DNA of 64,000 nt from Actinobacillus suis ATCC 33415 (GCF_000739435.1 NZ_CP009159.1:1116001-1180000); one strand, 5' to 3'. Counted from the stretch's first letter, positions 39,836 through 50,652 are shown. Numbers and translations are program-made. Notes: generated from the letters alone by a model not told the origin.

Positions 39836-42043
39836 TTAATTTGATAAACGTTTCGCTTCAATAACATCTTCAAGTTGTGCGATACGCGCTAATAATTTAC
39901 CTAGCATTTCAACATTGCTCAGTTCAATTCCCATATCCATAATGGCTAGACTACGTTTCGCATCAATACGGCTTGAGACACTCAACACGTTAACTTTCTC
40001 ATTTGCCATTACCGCACTCACGTCACGTAATAAACCGTTGCGGTCATTTGCGGTGACTCGGATCGCTAAACTAAAGCCGCTCGCATAATTCGTGCCCCAT
40101 TGTGCGCCGACTACCCGTTCCGGATTTGCACTACGCAATTCAAACAATTGTTCACAATCCGCACGGTGAATCGAAATGCCTCGCCCTTGAGTGATATAAC
40201 CGACAATCTTATCGCCCGGAATCGGCTGACAACAACGGGCAATGGTGTGCATTAAATTACCGACACCATCAATAATAATCTGTCCGTTTTTGCCTTTGTG
40301 CTGATTCGCATTATTGGCATGTTTATTCACTTGTTTCAGTACTGCTTCGTCTTCTTGCTCTGCAGTCGGTTTGATTAACTTACTTTGTAAATAATGGCTT
40401 AACTGATTCAGACGAATATCACCACCGCCGATCCCTGCATACAAATCATCAAATTGTTTCAGATTATAGCGAGGCAACGCATATTGCTCGATTTGCTTAT
40501 AAGTAAAGCCGAAACGCGCCATTTCCGCTTCCAATGCTTCTTTGCCGATCGGAATATTTTTCTCTCGATCCAATTTCTTAAACCAAGCGATAATTTTTGC
40601 ACGCGCTTTGGAAGTATTTACGAAGCCTGAATTCGGGTTTAACCAATCTCGGCTTGGATTCGGATTTTTCTGAGTAATAATCTCTACCTGATCCCCCATT
40701 TGCAATAAATAGGTGAACGGCACGATTCGTCCGGCAACTTTAGCGCCGATACAACGATGTCCTACTTCACTATGAATCGCATACGCAAAATCAAGCGGTG
40801 TGGCATTTTTAGGTAAATCAATTACTTCACCGCGCGGGGTAAACACGTAAACACGATCGTCAAACACTTGAGATCGCATTTCTGCAACCACATCGCCCGA
40901 ATCCGCAATATCATTTTGCCACGCCAATAATTTACGTAACCAAACGATTTTCTCTTCATAACCGGAACGGCCAGCAGTTGCACCTTCTTTATATTTCCAA
41001 TGCGCCGCAACGCCTAGTTCCGCATCGTCATGCATTTTACGTGTACGAATCTGCACCTCGATAGTTTTATCGCCCTCACCCAACACGACGGTATGAATCG
41101 ATTGGTAACCATTCGGTTTCGGGTGTGCGATATAATCATCAAAGTGTTCAGGTAAATGTCTATATTGCGTATGAATAATCCCCAAAGCGGTATAGCAATC
41201 TTGCAGATTCGGTACAATGACACGCACCGCTCTTACGTCAAACAACTGCTCGAAACGCAGATTTTTCTTCTGCATTTTCTTCCAAATACTGTAAATGTGC
41301 TTCGGACGACCGTAAACTTCAATATCACTGATTTGTTCTGCTAAAGAAGCGGTCAAATTCGCTACAAAATTTGCAATATAGCTTTCACGTTCTAGACGGC
41401 GCTCGCCCAATTGTAAGGCGATCACTCGGTAACATTGCGGATGCAAAGCTCGGAAACAATAATCTTCCAGTTCCCATTTAAGTTGTCCGATACCTAAGCG
41501 ATTGGCGAGCGGCGCATAAACGTGCGAACATTCTTTGGCGGCTAAAACCAAATCTTCTTCCGTATGCAAATGTTTATCGCGCAAATAGGTAATACGTTCG
41601 GCGAGTTTGATAACTACGCAACGGAAATCATCCACCATGGCAAGTAACATACGGCGGATATTATCGATTTGTAAATCGGAAGCACTGTTCGCACTTAATT
41701 GACGAATATTATCCATTTCGATCACGCCTTTAACCAAAGTTTTTACTTGATTACTGAAGCGTTCTTTTACCTGAACGAGATCGATAATATTGTGTTTAAC
41801 GAGAGGAAATAATAAGGCTGCGACAAGAGAATCATCATCCATATTCAAGCCATGCAGGATTTCGACCATCTCAACACCGTCCCACATTAAATGATATGTT
41901 TCGGTATCTAATTTCTCTTGTGCATAACACCAAGCAATTTGTAACTCTTCGAAGGTTATGGGCGACATTTGTAAAGCAGCACTCCAACTCGCTAACTCAA
42001 AAGTACTAGGGTTAAGCTCGTGTGAACGGCGAATCGCTACCAT
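39836..42043 (-). CDS. relA: GTP pyrophosphokinase RelA (ppGpp synthetase I)
   Basis: 735 residues. Pseudo-hydrolase region (residues 40-180) lacks the HD pair, as in RelA, and matches VEMVEILHGLNMDDDSLVAALLFPL. The synthetase domain contains VYGRPKHIYSIWKKMQKKN and PKPNGYQSIHTVVLG (about 235-320). TGS (VYVFTPRGEVIDLPKNATPLDFAYAIHS), zinc-finger (CCQPIPGDKIVGY) and ACT domains follow. It makes (p)ppGpp on ribosomes stalled by uncharged tRNA. The hydrolase is degenerate, so this is RelA and not SpoT. It has an AAAGGAGG ribosome site. Confidence 0.97.
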   Translation of the reverse strand: MVAIRRSHELNPSTFELASWSAALQMSPITFEELQIAWCYAQEKLDTETYHLMWDGVEMVEILHGLNMDDDSLVAALLFPLVKHNIIDLVQVKERFSNQVKTLVKGVIEMDNIRQLSANSASDLQIDNIRRMLLAMVDDFRCVVIKLAERITYLRDKHLHTEEDLVLAAKECSHVYAPLANRLGIGQLKWELEDYCFRALHPQCYRVIALQLGERRLERESYIANFVANLTASLAEQISDIEVYGRPKHIYSIWKKMQKKNLRFEQLFDVRAVRVIVPNLQDCYTALGIIHTQYRHLPEHFDDYIAHPKPNGYQSIHTVVLGEGDKTIEVQIRTRKMHDDAELGVAAHWKYKEGATAGRSGYEEKIVWLRKLLAWQNDIADSGDVVAEMRSQVFDDRVYVFTPRGEVIDLPKNATPLDFAYAIHSEVGHRCIGAKVAGRIVPFTYLLQMGDQVEIITQKNPNPSRDWLNPNSGFVNTSKARAKIIAWFKKLDREKNIPIGKEALEAEMARFGFTYKQIEQYALPRYNLKQFDDLYAGIGGGDIRLNQLSHYLQSKLIKPTAEQEDEAVLKQVNKHANNANQHKGKNGQIIIDGVGNLMHTIARCCQPIPGDKIVGYITQGRGISIHRADCEQLFELRSANPERVVGAQWGTNYASGFSLAIRVTANDRNGLLRDVSAVMANEKVNVLSVSSRIDAKRSLAIMDMGIELSNVEMLGKLLARIAQLEDVIEAKRLSN

Positions 42044-42263
42044 AAATCCTCCTTTTGTAAAATCTTACGAATATTTAACCGCTTGGCGGCTAGAAATTGC
42101 TTAGCATTATACTTGGATTTGCGGATTATTGTTAGTGGTTATCGATAGCTTGTTGTTATCTATCCGCTACAAATTGTTCACTTTTTCACTTAATTCACCA
42201 TATCATAAAAAAGTATTTGGCTAATTTCTCAAAATCAACCCCACCTCTTTTGAGGTATATAAA

Positions 42264-42277
42264 TTGTGATAAATCAA
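42264..42277. promoter_or_regulatory. Possible FNR (or CRP) site upstream of hemA
   Basis: TTGTGATAAATCAA has a perfect right FNR half (ATCAA), while the left half deviates at two bases. Its centre is about 60 bases before the predicted hemA start, a class I distance. The TGTGA also fits one CRP half. Confidence 0.35.
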
Positions 42278-42295
42278 ACCAATCTCTACAATTAA

Positions 42296-42324
42296 TTGCA
42301 GCGTATTTGCCGATTGGTTAGAAT
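42296..42324 (+). promoter_or_regulatory. Promoter of hemA
   Basis: TTGCAG (42296-42301) and TAGAAT (42319-42324) are 17 bases apart; start predicted near 42331. Confidence 0.5.
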
Positions 42325-42374
42325 GCAGTATGTTTTAAGCGGCATTTTGCCGTTTTTCTTTTGTGTGGGATTCA

Positions 42375-43685
42375 ATGACAATTTTAGCTTTAGGTATTAA
42401 CCATAAAACAGCATCGGTGAGTTTGCGAGGAAAAGTGGCGTTTGATGAAGTCAAACGTCAGTTGGCGTTCGAACAAATTCAGCAGCGTGGTTTAGCTGAA
42501 AGCGTTGTCATCTTATCAACTTGCAACCGCACCGAACTCTATTTCCATCATTCGGAAATCACGCCACAAGTAGAACACGAAGATAATCTTGCGTGGCAAG
42601 AGCAATGTTTTGAATGGTTTGCCGAAATTCATCAACTCGATCACGCCGAATTACGTGAGTGTATCTATTTCAAACAAAACTTTGAAGCTGCTCGTCACTT
42701 AATGCAGGTAGCTTGCGGATTAGACTCGCTCATTTTAGGTGAGCCACAGATCCTTGGCCAAGTAAAGCAAGCTTACCAATACTGTGAAAACTTCTATCAG
42801 TCACAAGGTTCTCAAGTTTCGACCAAACTTTCTCGCTTATTTCAGCGTACTTTTTCAACGGCTAAACGTGTTCGTTCTGAAACGGAAATCGGTTCAAGTG
42901 CAGTTTCTGTCGCTTATGCCGCTTGCGGTTTAGCGCGCCAAATTTTTGATAATTTCGGTAAATTGCGCTTCCTATTAGTCGGTGCGGGTGAAACGATTGA
43001 ATTAGTGGCACGATATTTAATTCAACACGGTGCAAAAAATATTATGATTGCAAACCGTACTCACGTACGCGCGGAAATGTTAGCGGAACGTTTGGAAACG
43101 CAGATGCAGATTCTATCGCTGAGTGCGTTACAAATCGGTTTAAATCAGGCAGACGTGGTAATTAGCTCAACTGGAAGTCCTGATATGTTAATTAGCAAAG
43201 AAATGGTTGAGATTGCCCAAAAGCAACGCCAATTTGATCCAATGCTGTTAATTGATATTGCCGTGCCTCGTGATATTGATGAGAAAGCTGGCGAGCTGGA
43301 TGCAGTCTATTCCTATAGTGTCGACGATTTGCAAAACATTATTCAACGCAATCTAGCCCAACGCCAACAAGCAGCTGAACAAGCAGCTGAAATTGTGGAG
43401 CAGGAATGTAAAGCGTTCTTCGAATGGTTAAAACAACAGCAATCTAGCGATTTAATTAAACGCTATCGCCAAGATGCCGAACAAACTCGTCAAGAATTAC
43501 TCAATAAAGCGATGCAAGCAATTGCCGCAGGACAAGATACGGAAAAAGTCTTAAATGAATTAAGTTATAAACTGACTAACAACTTATTACATGTGCCAAC
43601 CCAAGCCTTACAAGCAATGGCGAAAAGCGGTAACTCTAAGGGCTTACAGTGTTTTTCTAAAGCCTTGAAATTAGAAGAACAGTAA
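42375..43685 (+). CDS. hemA: Glutamyl-tRNA reductase HemA
   Basis: 436 residues from the ATG at 42375 (GGGA upstream); a GTG four codons earlier is not expected. It reduces Glu-tRNA(Glu) to glutamate-1-semialdehyde, the first committed step of haem synthesis. The catalytic cysteine is in STCNRTELY (about residue 50). [17 protein letters not shown] (about 117-133) and the NADPH motif [14 protein letters not shown] are present, with a C-terminal dimerisation helix. The species thus appears able to start haem synthesis from glutamate. Confidence 0.97.
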   Translation: MTILALGINHKTASVSLRGKVAFDEVKRQLAFEQIQQRGLAESVVILSTCNRTELYFHHSEITPQVEHEDNLAWQEQCFEWFAEIHQLDHAELRECIYFKQNFEAARHLMQVACGLDSLILGEPQILGQVKQAYQYCENFYQSQGSQVSTKLSRLFQRTFSTAKRVRSETEIGSSAVSVAYAACGLARQIFDNFGKLRFLLVGAGETIELVARYLIQHGAKNIMIANRTHVRAEMLAERLETQMQILSLSALQIGLNQADVVISSTGSPDMLISKEMVEIAQKQRQFDPMLLIDIAVPRDIDEKAGELDAVYSYSVDDLQNIIQRNLAQRQQAAEQAAEIVEQECKAFFEWLKQQQSSDLIKRYRQDAEQTRQELLNKAMQAIAAGQDTEKVLNELSYKLTNNLLHVPTQALQAMAKSGNSKGLQCFSKALKLEEQ

Positions 43686-43749
43686 CAACTCAGAAATTCA
43701 AGCAAACAAGCGGTTGATTTTCAGTAAAATTTTGCAATCCCTTAAACGA

Positions 43750-43782
43750 AAAATGGTTAGCATTAGGCTAACCATTTTTTTA
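43750..43782. terminator. Terminator after hemA
   Basis: AAATGGTTAGC / GCTAACCATTT with a 5-base loop and a long T run. A runs on the other side suit the convergent gene too. Confidence 0.92.
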
Positions 43783-43817
43783 TTCAAAATTAAGATCTCA
43801 ATATACTGCAACTATCC

Positions 43818-44807
43818 TTAATAGGATTTCACGATTTCTGTAAATTTTCTGAGTGAATCAAGCCATTTTTCTTCATCAAAAATATATCCTGTCAGCATAA
43901 TTTCATCGACTAATTCAGCATATTCATCCATAAAATCAGCATATTGCTTAGTCACCGTATCTTTGCTACCAATAAAAATACCGCCACTTTGTAAATCAAT
44001 AGAATGGCGTTCGCCGGCAGAATAGTATAGAGAATCCATATTCTCAACCGGTTGTTTAACAAAGACATTTTCACCACGTTGCTCATTCAAAAAAAGCTGT
44101 TTTAGCGTACTGTTTGTGTAATGCGCTTCAGCATCCGTTTCTGCGACATTAACATTCAAACAAAGTACCATATAAGGCTTAGCACAATGTTCGGAAGGTT
44201 TAAAATTTTGACGATAAATCTCTGCTGCTTGTTTTTGTTGCATTGGTAAAAAATGGGATGCGAAAGCATACGGCAATCCTTTTTCTGCGGCAAAATACGC
44301 ACTTGTAGGACTAGAACCTAAAACAAAAATCGGTACATTCGTCTCTACGCCCGGGTAAGCATTAATACCGTTTGGTTGCTCTTTGCCGAAATAAGTTTGT
44401 AAATCCGCAACATCTTGTTCATGATTTGTTTGAGATGCAGCCTGACGACGTAAAGCAGCAGCGGTAAAAGGATCTGTCCCCTTAGCTCGTCCTATCCCAA
44501 TTTCAACTCGGTTTGGAAATAGTGTTGCCAATGTTCCATATTGTTCCGCCACAATAAGTGGGCTATGATTAGGCAACATTACGCCACCAGCGCCCACTTT
44601 AATTCGCTGAGTATGATGTAATAATGTTGAAACTAAAATCTGGGTAGCTGAGCTAGCATAAGCTCGAATATTATGATGTTCGGCAATCCAAAAGCGTTCA
44701 AATCCCAGTTCTTCGGCAAGTTTTGCCTCCCGAATCACCGAATCAATTGCTTGTTTGCGTGTAAATCCTTCACGCACAGGTACAAGGCTTAAAGCTGATA
44801 ATTTCAT
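43818..44807 (-). CDS. Luciferase-like flavin-dependent monooxygenase (YhbW/MsnO8 type)
   Basis: 329 residues, one TIM-barrel domain of the bacterial luciferase-like family. The N-terminus MKLSALSLVPVREG, then AEELGFERFWIAEHHNIRAYASSATQILVS (core GFERFWIAEHH, about residues 36-46), GGVMLPNHSPLIVAEQYGTL and NRVEIGIGRAKGTDPFTAAAL mark the YhbW/MsnO8 branch. Such proteins use reduced flavin and oxygen on unknown substrates. It has a GGAGAG ribosome site and stands alone between hemA and der. Substrate cannot be predicted. Confidence 0.88.
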   Translation of the reverse strand: MKLSALSLVPVREGFTRKQAIDSVIREAKLAEELGFERFWIAEHHNIRAYASSATQILVSTLLHHTQRIKVGAGGVMLPNHSPLIVAEQYGTLATLFPNRVEIGIGRAKGTDPFTAAALRRQAASQTNHEQDVADLQTYFGKEQPNGINAYPGVETNVPIFVLGSSPTSAYFAAEKGLPYAFASHFLPMQQKQAAEIYRQNFKPSEHCAKPYMVLCLNVNVAETDAEAHYTNSTLKQLFLNEQRGENVFVKQPVENMDSLYYSAGERHSIDLQSGGIFIGSKDTVTKQYADFMDEYAELVDEIMLTGYIFDEEKWLDSLRKFTEIVKSY

Positions 44808-45007
44808 TTTGCTCTCCGAATCTAAATATTGGCATTATACAAATACCTTCATAAAAGGGAAATTGTGTATTTTCCATTTCAATCAACAAGATTTACAGAA
44901 AATCGACCGCTTGTTTTCGATCCTTTTTCCGTTCTCAATGCTTTTAGTATATAATATGGCGATTTTGCGACTCGCAAAGACAGAATTTTTAGAAGGACAG
45001 AATAATA

Positions 45008-46525
45008 ATGACTCCAGTTGTTGCCCTTGTCGGCAGACCGAATGTGGGTAAATCCACTTTATTTAACCGCTTAACCCGCACACGTGATGCGCTAGTAGCG
45101 GACTTTCCAGGGCTAACTCGTGACCGTAAATACGGCCATGCAAATATCGCCGGTTATGATTTTATCGTAGTTGATACCGGTGGTATTGACGGTACGGAAG
45201 AAGGTGTTGAAGAAAAAATGGCGGAACAATCGCTACTCGCGATTGAAGAAGCGGATGTTGTACTTTTCTTAGTCGATGCGCGTGCCGGCTTACTGCCTGC
45301 CGATATTGGTATTGCTCAATATTTACGTCAGCGTGAAAAAACGACCGTGGTAGTAGCAAATAAAACGGACGGTATCGATGCAGATTCGCATTGTGCGGAA
45401 TTCTACCAATTAGGTTTAGGTGAAGTTGAACAAATCGCAGCGGCACAAGGTCGTGGCGTAACACAACTTATCGAGCAAGTCTTAGCACCACTCGGCGAAC
45501 AATTAAATGCGGATCAAGCGGTCGAAAACGAGGAAGATTCTGTAAATGAAGAAGCGGACGAATGGGATACTGACTTCGACTTCGATAATGAAGATGATAC
45601 CGCATTACTTGACGAAGCATTAGCAGACGAAAGTGAATCGATTGAAGATAAAAATATCAAGATTGCTATCGTCGGTCGCCCGAATGTGGGGAAATCGACT
45701 TTAACCAACCGCATTCTCGGTGAAGAACGCGTGGTGGTTTACGATATGCCGGGTACGACACGTGACTCGATCTATATTCCGATGGAACGTGATGGTCAGC
45801 AATATACGATTATTGACACGGCAGGTGTACGTAAACGTGGTAAGGTCAATTTAGCGGTAGAAAAATTCTCTGTGATTAAAACCCTACAAGCGATTCAAGA
45901 TGCAAACGTAGTATTACTTACCATTGATGCGCGTGAAGGGATTTCTGATCAAGATTTATCATTACTTGGCTTTATTCTGAATGCCGGTCGTTCACTTGTG
46001 ATCGTAGTTAATAAATGGGACGGCTTATCACAAGATATTAAAGATCAAGTGAAATCCGAATTAGATCGCCGTTTAGACTTTATCGATTTCGCTCGTGTGC
46101 ATTTTATTTCTGCATTACACGGCTCAGGCGTAGGTAACTTATTTGGCTCTGTAAAAGAAGCCTATGCTTGTGCGACACAGAAAACATCAACTTCAATGCT
46201 GACACGTATTTTACGTATGGCAGCGGATGAGCATCAGCCACCGTTAGTAAACGGCCGCCGTGTGAAATTAAAATACGCTCACCCGGGTGGTTATAATCCG
46301 CCGATTATCGTGATTCACGGTAACCAAGTCGAAAAATTAGCGGATTCTTATAAACGTTATTTAAGTAATTACTTCCGTAAGAGCTTGAAAATTATCGGTT
46401 CGCCGATCCGTATTCAGTTCCAAGAAGGTAATAACCCGTTTGCCGGTAAGAAAAATAAACTTACGCCAAACCAATTACGTAAACGTAAACGCTTGATGAA
46501 GTTTATTAAAAAAAGTAAGAAATAA
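45008..46525 (+). CDS. der: Ribosome-assembly GTPase Der (EngA)
   Basis: 505 residues with two G domains in tandem: first P-loop GRPNVGKS at residues 9-16, second near residue 222, each followed by its DTGG / DTAG and NKxD motifs (NKTDG, NKWDG). An acidic linker (about 168-212, rich in Glu and Asp) joins them. A KH-like RNA-binding domain fills the C-terminus, ending in a very basic tail. It acts in 50S subunit maturation. TATAAT at 44950-44955 is a likely -10. Confidence 0.97.
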   Translation: MTPVVALVGRPNVGKSTLFNRLTRTRDALVADFPGLTRDRKYGHANIAGYDFIVVDTGGIDGTEEGVEEKMAEQSLLAIEEADVVLFLVDARAGLLPADIGIAQYLRQREKTTVVVANKTDGIDADSHCAEFYQLGLGEVEQIAAAQGRGVTQLIEQVLAPLGEQLNADQAVENEEDSVNEEADEWDTDFDFDNEDDTALLDEALADESESIEDKNIKIAIVGRPNVGKSTLTNRILGEERVVVYDMPGTTRDSIYIPMERDGQQYTIIDTAGVRKRGKVNLAVEKFSVIKTLQAIQDANVVLLTIDAREGISDQDLSLLGFILNAGRSLVIVVNKWDGLSQDIKDQVKSELDRRLDFIDFARVHFISALHGSGVGNLFGSVKEAYACATQKTSTSMLTRILRMAADEHQPPLVNGRRVKLKYAHPGGYNPPIIVIHGNQVEKLADSYKRYLSNYFRKSLKIIGSPIRIQFQEGNNPFAGKKNKLTPNQLRKRKRLMKFIKKSKK

Positions 46526-46548
46526 TTAGACAAATCTCTCCCTTATTA

Positions 46549-46570
46549 GTACCCGTCTTTGGCGGGTATT
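46549..46570 (+). terminator. Weak terminator after der
   Basis: TACCCG / CGGGTA with a 7-base loop, followed by a short TTAT only. Read-through into hldE is plausible. Confidence 0.4.
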
Positions 46571-46635
46571 ATGATTGAACAAGGTTTAAGGCACTCGTCA
46601 CAAACGTGTGCTATCATTTAATTGAGAAATTAACT

Positions 46636-48066
46636 ATGATGATGCAATACTCTCCGAAATTTAATAATGCTAAAGTGCTTGTACTTGGCGATGTAATGTT
46701 AGACCGTTACTGGTTTGGTGCGACAAACCGTATTTCACCGGAAGCACCGGTGCCGGTGGTAAAAGTACAAGATATCGAAGAACGTGCCGGTGGCGCGGCA
46801 AATGTGGCAATGAACATTGCCAGCCTTGGTGTACCGGTCGCCCTTCATGGTTTAATCGGGCAAGATGATGCCGGCCGTGCTTTAGATAAATTACTCAATT
46901 CACATAATATCCAAAACCACTGTGTTGCATTGGATTCACACCCAACCATCACCAAATTGCGTATTCTGTCACGTCATCAACAACTATTACGTTTAGATTT
47001 CGAAGAAGGCTTTCATCATGTTGCAAGCGATTCTCTACTTGCAAAACTTGAGCAAGAAATTACCGCTTATGGCGCATTAATCTTATCGGATTACGGCAAA
47101 GGTACGCTTGAATCAGTACAACAAATGATTCAAGTAGCACGTAAAGCCGGCGTACCGACACTCATTGACCCGAAAGGTACCGATTTTGAACGTTATCGAG
47201 GTGCAACGCTCTTAACACCGAATATGTCTGAATTTGAAGCGGTAGTCGGTCACTGTAAAGATGACGATGAAATTGTAGAGAAAGGCTTAAAACTTATTGC
47301 TGATTTTGAATTAACCGCATTATTAGTGACACGTTCGGAAAAAGGTATGACGTTACTACGTCCGAATCAAGCTCCGTTCCACTTACCGACCCAAGCAAAA
47401 GAAGTTTATGACGTAACCGGTGCCGGTGACACGGTAATCAGTGTACTTGCCACTGCGATTGCCGACGGTCGTCCTTACGAAGAAGCATGTTATTTAGCAA
47501 ATGCAGCGGCAGGTGTGGTTGTAGGTAAATTAGGTACTTCAACCGTGACACCAACCGAGTTAGAAAATGCGATTCATCATCGTGAAGAAACCGGCTTCGG
47601 GATTTTAGCGGAAGACGAATTAAAACGTGCGGTAGAACAGGCAAAACAACGAGGTGAGAAAATTGTGATGACCAACGGTTGTTTTGATATCTTGCATCCG
47701 GGACACGTTTCTTACTTAGAAAATGCACGTAAATTAGGCGATCGTTTAATTGTGGCGGTAAATACCGATGAGTCGGTGAAACGCTTAAAAGGTGAATCTC
47801 GCCCGATTAACGATTTAAACGCTCGTATGGCGGTACTTGCCGGTTTAGCTTCTGTTGATTGGGTCGTACCTTTTGCGGAAGATACACCTCAGCGTCTGAT
47901 TGGTGAAATCTTACCTGACTTATTAGTTAAAGGTGGCGATTATAAGCCTGAAGAAATTGCCGGCAGCCAAGAAGTTTGGGCAAACGGCGGTGAGGTTAAA
48001 GTGCTAAACTTTGAAAACGGTTGTTCAACCACAAACGTGATCAAGAAAATTCAAGCATCAAAATAA
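46636..48066 (+). CDS. hldE: Bifunctional heptose kinase/adenylyltransferase HldE
   Basis: 476 residues from the first of three adjacent ATGs (46636). The N-terminal ribokinase-like domain has [38 protein letters not shown] and the anion hole DVTGAGDTV (about residues 262-270). The C-terminal cytidylyltransferase-like domain has [31 protein letters not shown]. It makes ADP-heptose for the LPS inner core. Former name rfaE/waaE. It is 15 bases before pyrR. The upstream frame to 46606 is not expected to be translated. Confidence 0.96.
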   Translation: MMMQYSPKFNNAKVLVLGDVMLDRYWFGATNRISPEAPVPVVKVQDIEERAGGAANVAMNIASLGVPVALHGLIGQDDAGRALDKLLNSHNIQNHCVALDSHPTITKLRILSRHQQLLRLDFEEGFHHVASDSLLAKLEQEITAYGALILSDYGKGTLESVQQMIQVARKAGVPTLIDPKGTDFERYRGATLLTPNMSEFEAVVGHCKDDDEIVEKGLKLIADFELTALLVTRSEKGMTLLRPNQAPFHLPTQAKEVYDVTGAGDTVISVLATAIADGRPYEEACYLANAAAGVVVGKLGTSTVTPTELENAIHHREETGFGILAEDELKRAVEQAKQRGEKIVMTNGCFDILHPGHVSYLENARKLGDRLIVAVNTDESVKRLKGESRPINDLNARMAVLAGLASVDWVVPFAEDTPQRLIGEILPDLLVKGGDYKPEEIAGSQEVWANGGEVKVLNFENGCSTTNVIKKIQASK

Positions 48067-48081
48067 AATTTCTACTCTATA

Positions 48082-48621
48082 ATGGAAAAAATTATTATTG
48101 ATGCCGAGCAGTTTCAGCGTACGATTTCGCGTATTTCTCACCAAATTATCGAAAAACATTCTTCATTAGATAATTTGGTTTTAGTCGGAATCAAACGTCG
48201 TGGCGTTGAAATTGCCGAAATGTTACAAAAAAGGATATCGGAACTCTCACAAACAGAATTGCCCTTAATGGCTTTAGATATCACCTTTTATCGTGATGAC
48301 TTAAATTTTATTCATCAAGACCCGATTTATACCGGTGCGGAAGATCAAGTTGATATTGAAGGCAAAAATGTAATTCTAATTGATGATGTACTCTTTACTG
48401 GACGAACAATTAGGGCAGCATTAGATGCTTTATTAGATTTCGGGCGGGCGACTCGTATTGAACTGGTTATTCTGGTCGATAGAGGTCATCGTGAGCTACC
48501 AATTCGAGCCGACTATGTCGGGAAAAATATCCCAACTGCTCGTAATGAACAGGTTCAAGTAAGGACTCAACATTATGACGGTGCAAATCAAGTCGCTTTA
48601 ATTCGAGCAAATAATGAATAA
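48082..48621 (+). CDS. pyrR: PyrR: pyrimidine operon regulator / uracil phosphoribosyltransferase
   Basis: 179 residues, phosphoribosyltransferase fold. The PRPP motif VILIDDVLFTGRTIRAALDAL (about residues 95-115; core DDVLFTGRT), VGIKRRGVEIAEML and the RGHRELPIRADYVGKNIPT segment identify PyrR. In Bacillus it binds pyr mRNA attenuators; in Pasteurellaceae the regulatory target is less clear. No pyr gene lies in this window. No Shine-Dalgarno-like motif precedes the ATG, and the gene starts 15 bases after hldE, suggesting coupled or weak translation. Confidence 0.93.
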   Translation: MEKIIIDAEQFQRTISRISHQIIEKHSSLDNLVLVGIKRRGVEIAEMLQKRISELSQTELPLMALDITFYRDDLNFIHQDPIYTGAEDQVDIEGKNVILIDDVLFTGRTIRAALDALLDFGRATRIELVILVDRGHRELPIRADYVGKNIPTARNEQVQVRTQHYDGANQVALIRANNE

Positions 48622-48705
48622 AACGATGTTCCGTATGAACCTTTTTTCTGAATTTTGCTCTAACTGGCTTTAGGGCTTATCTTTAATCTTTAAGGGAATT
48701 AACAA

Positions 48706-49650
48706 ATGAAATTAATCTCTGCAAAATCATTATTACTGACATTGGTTGCAGCAGTCGGTATTTCACAATCGGCAATGGCATGGGAAGAACGTGTCGTAGC
48801 AACAGTGGACGGTGTACCGGTGATGGAAAGCGATGTACAACGCTTACTTGGCAAAAATGCTACGGCAGCCCAACATAAATCGGCTGTAGAGCAAGCTATT
48901 GATGACGTATTAATTCAAAAAGCTGTCAAAGAAGCTGGTGTAAAAGTCAATTATGCTCGTGTAGATCAAGCAATTGAACAAATTGCAGCTCGTAACGGCA
49001 TTACTTACGGTCAATTACTGGATGCATTAGATTATCAAGGCATTACATTAAATCAATACCGTCAACAAATTGCTCAACAAATGGCAATGGAACAAGTACG
49101 TAATATTAGCATCGGAAAATCAATTCAAGTGCAACCACAAGACGTTCAAGCGCGTGCGCAAGAATTATTAGCACAAGATAAAGCAAGCGGTAAATTAAAA
49201 ACCGTTACCGGCAATCAATACCGTATTAGCCACATTTTGTTAAAAACGACCCCCGTTCTGAACGATGCGCAAGCGAAAGCAAAATTAACGCAGATTACCG
49301 CAGACATTAATGCTGGTAAAACAACTTTCGAACAAGCGGCGAAATTAAACTCTGTTGATTATGTTTCTGCAGCGGATGGCGGCGATTTAGGATATAATTT
49401 CTTAGATATTTACGATCCTGCATTTGCTAAAGCGGCAAGCATGGCAAAACAAGATCAAATTACTGCGCCGTTCAAATCTCAGTTTGGTTGGCATATTCTT
49501 AAAGTAACCGGTAGCCAACAAGGCGACCGCACTGAAGATGCATATCACCAGCGCGCTTATGAACAATTAGTTGATAAGCAAGCGCAAGAAGCCTCTAAAG
49601 ACTGGGTGAAAGCGTTAAGAAAAACAGCTAACGTTCAATACGTTAAATAA
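48706..49650 (+). CDS. surA: Periplasmic chaperone/peptidyl-prolyl isomerase SurA
   Basis: 314 residues. Signal peptide with cleavage after SAMA (about residue 25). A helical SurA-N chaperone domain (about 27-150) is followed by one parvulin PPIase domain (about 170-270) with YRISHILLKTTPVLNDAQAKAKL, GGDLGYNFLD and FKSQFGWHILKV. E. coli SurA (428 residues) has two parvulin domains; a single-domain form is the Pasteurellaceae version. It helps fold outer-membrane proteins. rsmA follows, as in the surA-pdxA-rsmA cluster, but pdxA is missing. Confidence 0.9.
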   Translation: MKLISAKSLLLTLVAAVGISQSAMAWEERVVATVDGVPVMESDVQRLLGKNATAAQHKSAVEQAIDDVLIQKAVKEAGVKVNYARVDQAIEQIAARNGITYGQLLDALDYQGITLNQYRQQIAQQMAMEQVRNISIGKSIQVQPQDVQARAQELLAQDKASGKLKTVTGNQYRISHILLKTTPVLNDAQAKAKLTQITADINAGKTTFEQAAKLNSVDYVSAADGGDLGYNFLDIYDPAFAKAASMAKQDQITAPFKSQFGWHILKVTGSQQGDRTEDAYHQRAYEQLVDKQAQEASKDWVKALRKTANVQYVK

Positions 49651-49656
49651 TTTTTG

Positions 49657-49684
49657 AGAACCTCGCGACTGCGAGGTTCTTTCC
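49657..49684 (+). terminator. Hairpin between surA and rsmA
   Basis: GAACCTCGC / GCGAGGTTC with a 4-base loop and TTTCCTT. It lies just before rsmA on the same strand, so rsmA may have only part of the surA transcript. Confidence 0.8.
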
Positions 49685-49703
49685 TTATTTCTAAAGAGTA
49701 AAA

Positions 49704-50573
49704 ATGAGTTCTCCAAATTCTAAAAAACACTTAGGCCATACCGCTCGTAAGCGCTTCGGTCAAAACTTCCTACACGATATGAATGTTATCCATAATATCG
49801 TGTCTGCCATCAATCCTAAAAACGGTCAATTTTTACTTGAGATCGGCCCGGGTTTAGGTGCGTTAACCGAACCTGTTGCTGAGCAAGTGGATAAATTAAC
49901 GGTTGTTGAGCTAGACAGAGATCTTGCCGAGCGTTTACGTCACCATCCGTTCTTAAATCACAAATTAACGATTATCGAACAAGATGCGTTACGTTTTAAT
50001 TTCCGTGAATATTTTGAAAGCCTTGAATTAAAAGAAGGTGAAGGTGTTCGAGTATTCGGTAACTTACCGTATAACATTTCAACACCGTTAATGTTCCACT
50101 TATTCAAATTCCATGATTTGATTCAAGATATGCACTTTATGTTGCAAAAAGAAGTGGTAAAACGTTTATGTGCAGCACCAAATAGTAAAGCGTATGGCCG
50201 TTTAACCATTATGGCGCAATATTATTGTCAAGTAATGCCTGTATTAGAAGTGCCGCCGACTGCATTTAAACCGGCACCAAAAGTAGATTCTGCTGTGGTG
50301 CGTTTAATGCCGCATAAAGTATTACCGCATCCGGTGAAAGATGTGTATTGGTTAAACCGTGTCACTACACAAGCATTCAACCAACGCCGTAAAACGTTGC
50401 GTAATGCTCTCTCAACCTTATTTAGCCCTGAGCAATTAGAAGCATTGAATATTGACTTAAATGCACGAGCGGAAAATTTAAGTATTGCGGACTATGCTCG
50501 CTTAGCTAACTGGCTATATGACAATCCTCCGGCAGTGGATAATCAAGAAGAAATCATTGACGAAGATATTTAG
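49704..50573 (+). CDS. rsmA: 16S rRNA dimethyladenosine transferase RsmA (KsgA)
   Basis: 289 residues; dimethylates two adenines near the 3' end of 16S rRNA. The N-terminal [11 protein letters not shown] (about residues 15-25) and the SAM motif [13 protein letters not shown] (about 48-60) are followed by the catalytic NLPYNIS (about 120-126) and [12 protein letters not shown]. It has AAAGAG before the ATG. The acidic tail (EEIIDEDI) is slightly longer than usual. Confidence 0.97.
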   Translation: MSSPNSKKHLGHTARKRFGQNFLHDMNVIHNIVSAINPKNGQFLLEIGPGLGALTEPVAEQVDKLTVVELDRDLAERLRHHPFLNHKLTIIEQDALRFNFREYFESLELKEGEGVRVFGNLPYNISTPLMFHLFKFHDLIQDMHFMLQKEVVKRLCAAPNSKAYGRLTIMAQYYCQVMPVLEVPPTAFKPAPKVDSAVVRLMPHKVLPHPVKDVYWLNRVTTQAFNQRRKTLRNALSTLFSPEQLEALNIDLNARAENLSIADYARLANWLYDNPPAVDNQEEIIDEDI

Positions 50574-50581
50574 CCTTAAGT

Positions 50582-50625
50582 AAGCGGTTAAATTTGTAAA
50601 AAATTTTGTAAATCAAACCGCTTGT
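50582..50625. terminator. Uptake-word hairpin after rsmA
   Basis: AAGCGGTT (50582-50589) pairs with AACCGCTT (50616-50623); both arms are uptake words, the second complete. A second terminator follows at 50653. Confidence 0.7.
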
Positions 50626-50652
50626 TACAAGATAAATAATTTTGTAGATATA

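Larger units (their letters stand above)
42044..42374. other. Divergent control region between relA and hemA
   Basis: No gene. Seen here: a uptake-like word near 42078, a FNR/CRP-like site TTGTGATAAATCAA (42264-42277), and the hemA promoter (42296-42324). The part 42110-42250 is AT-rich with nothing I can name. Confidence 0.5.
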
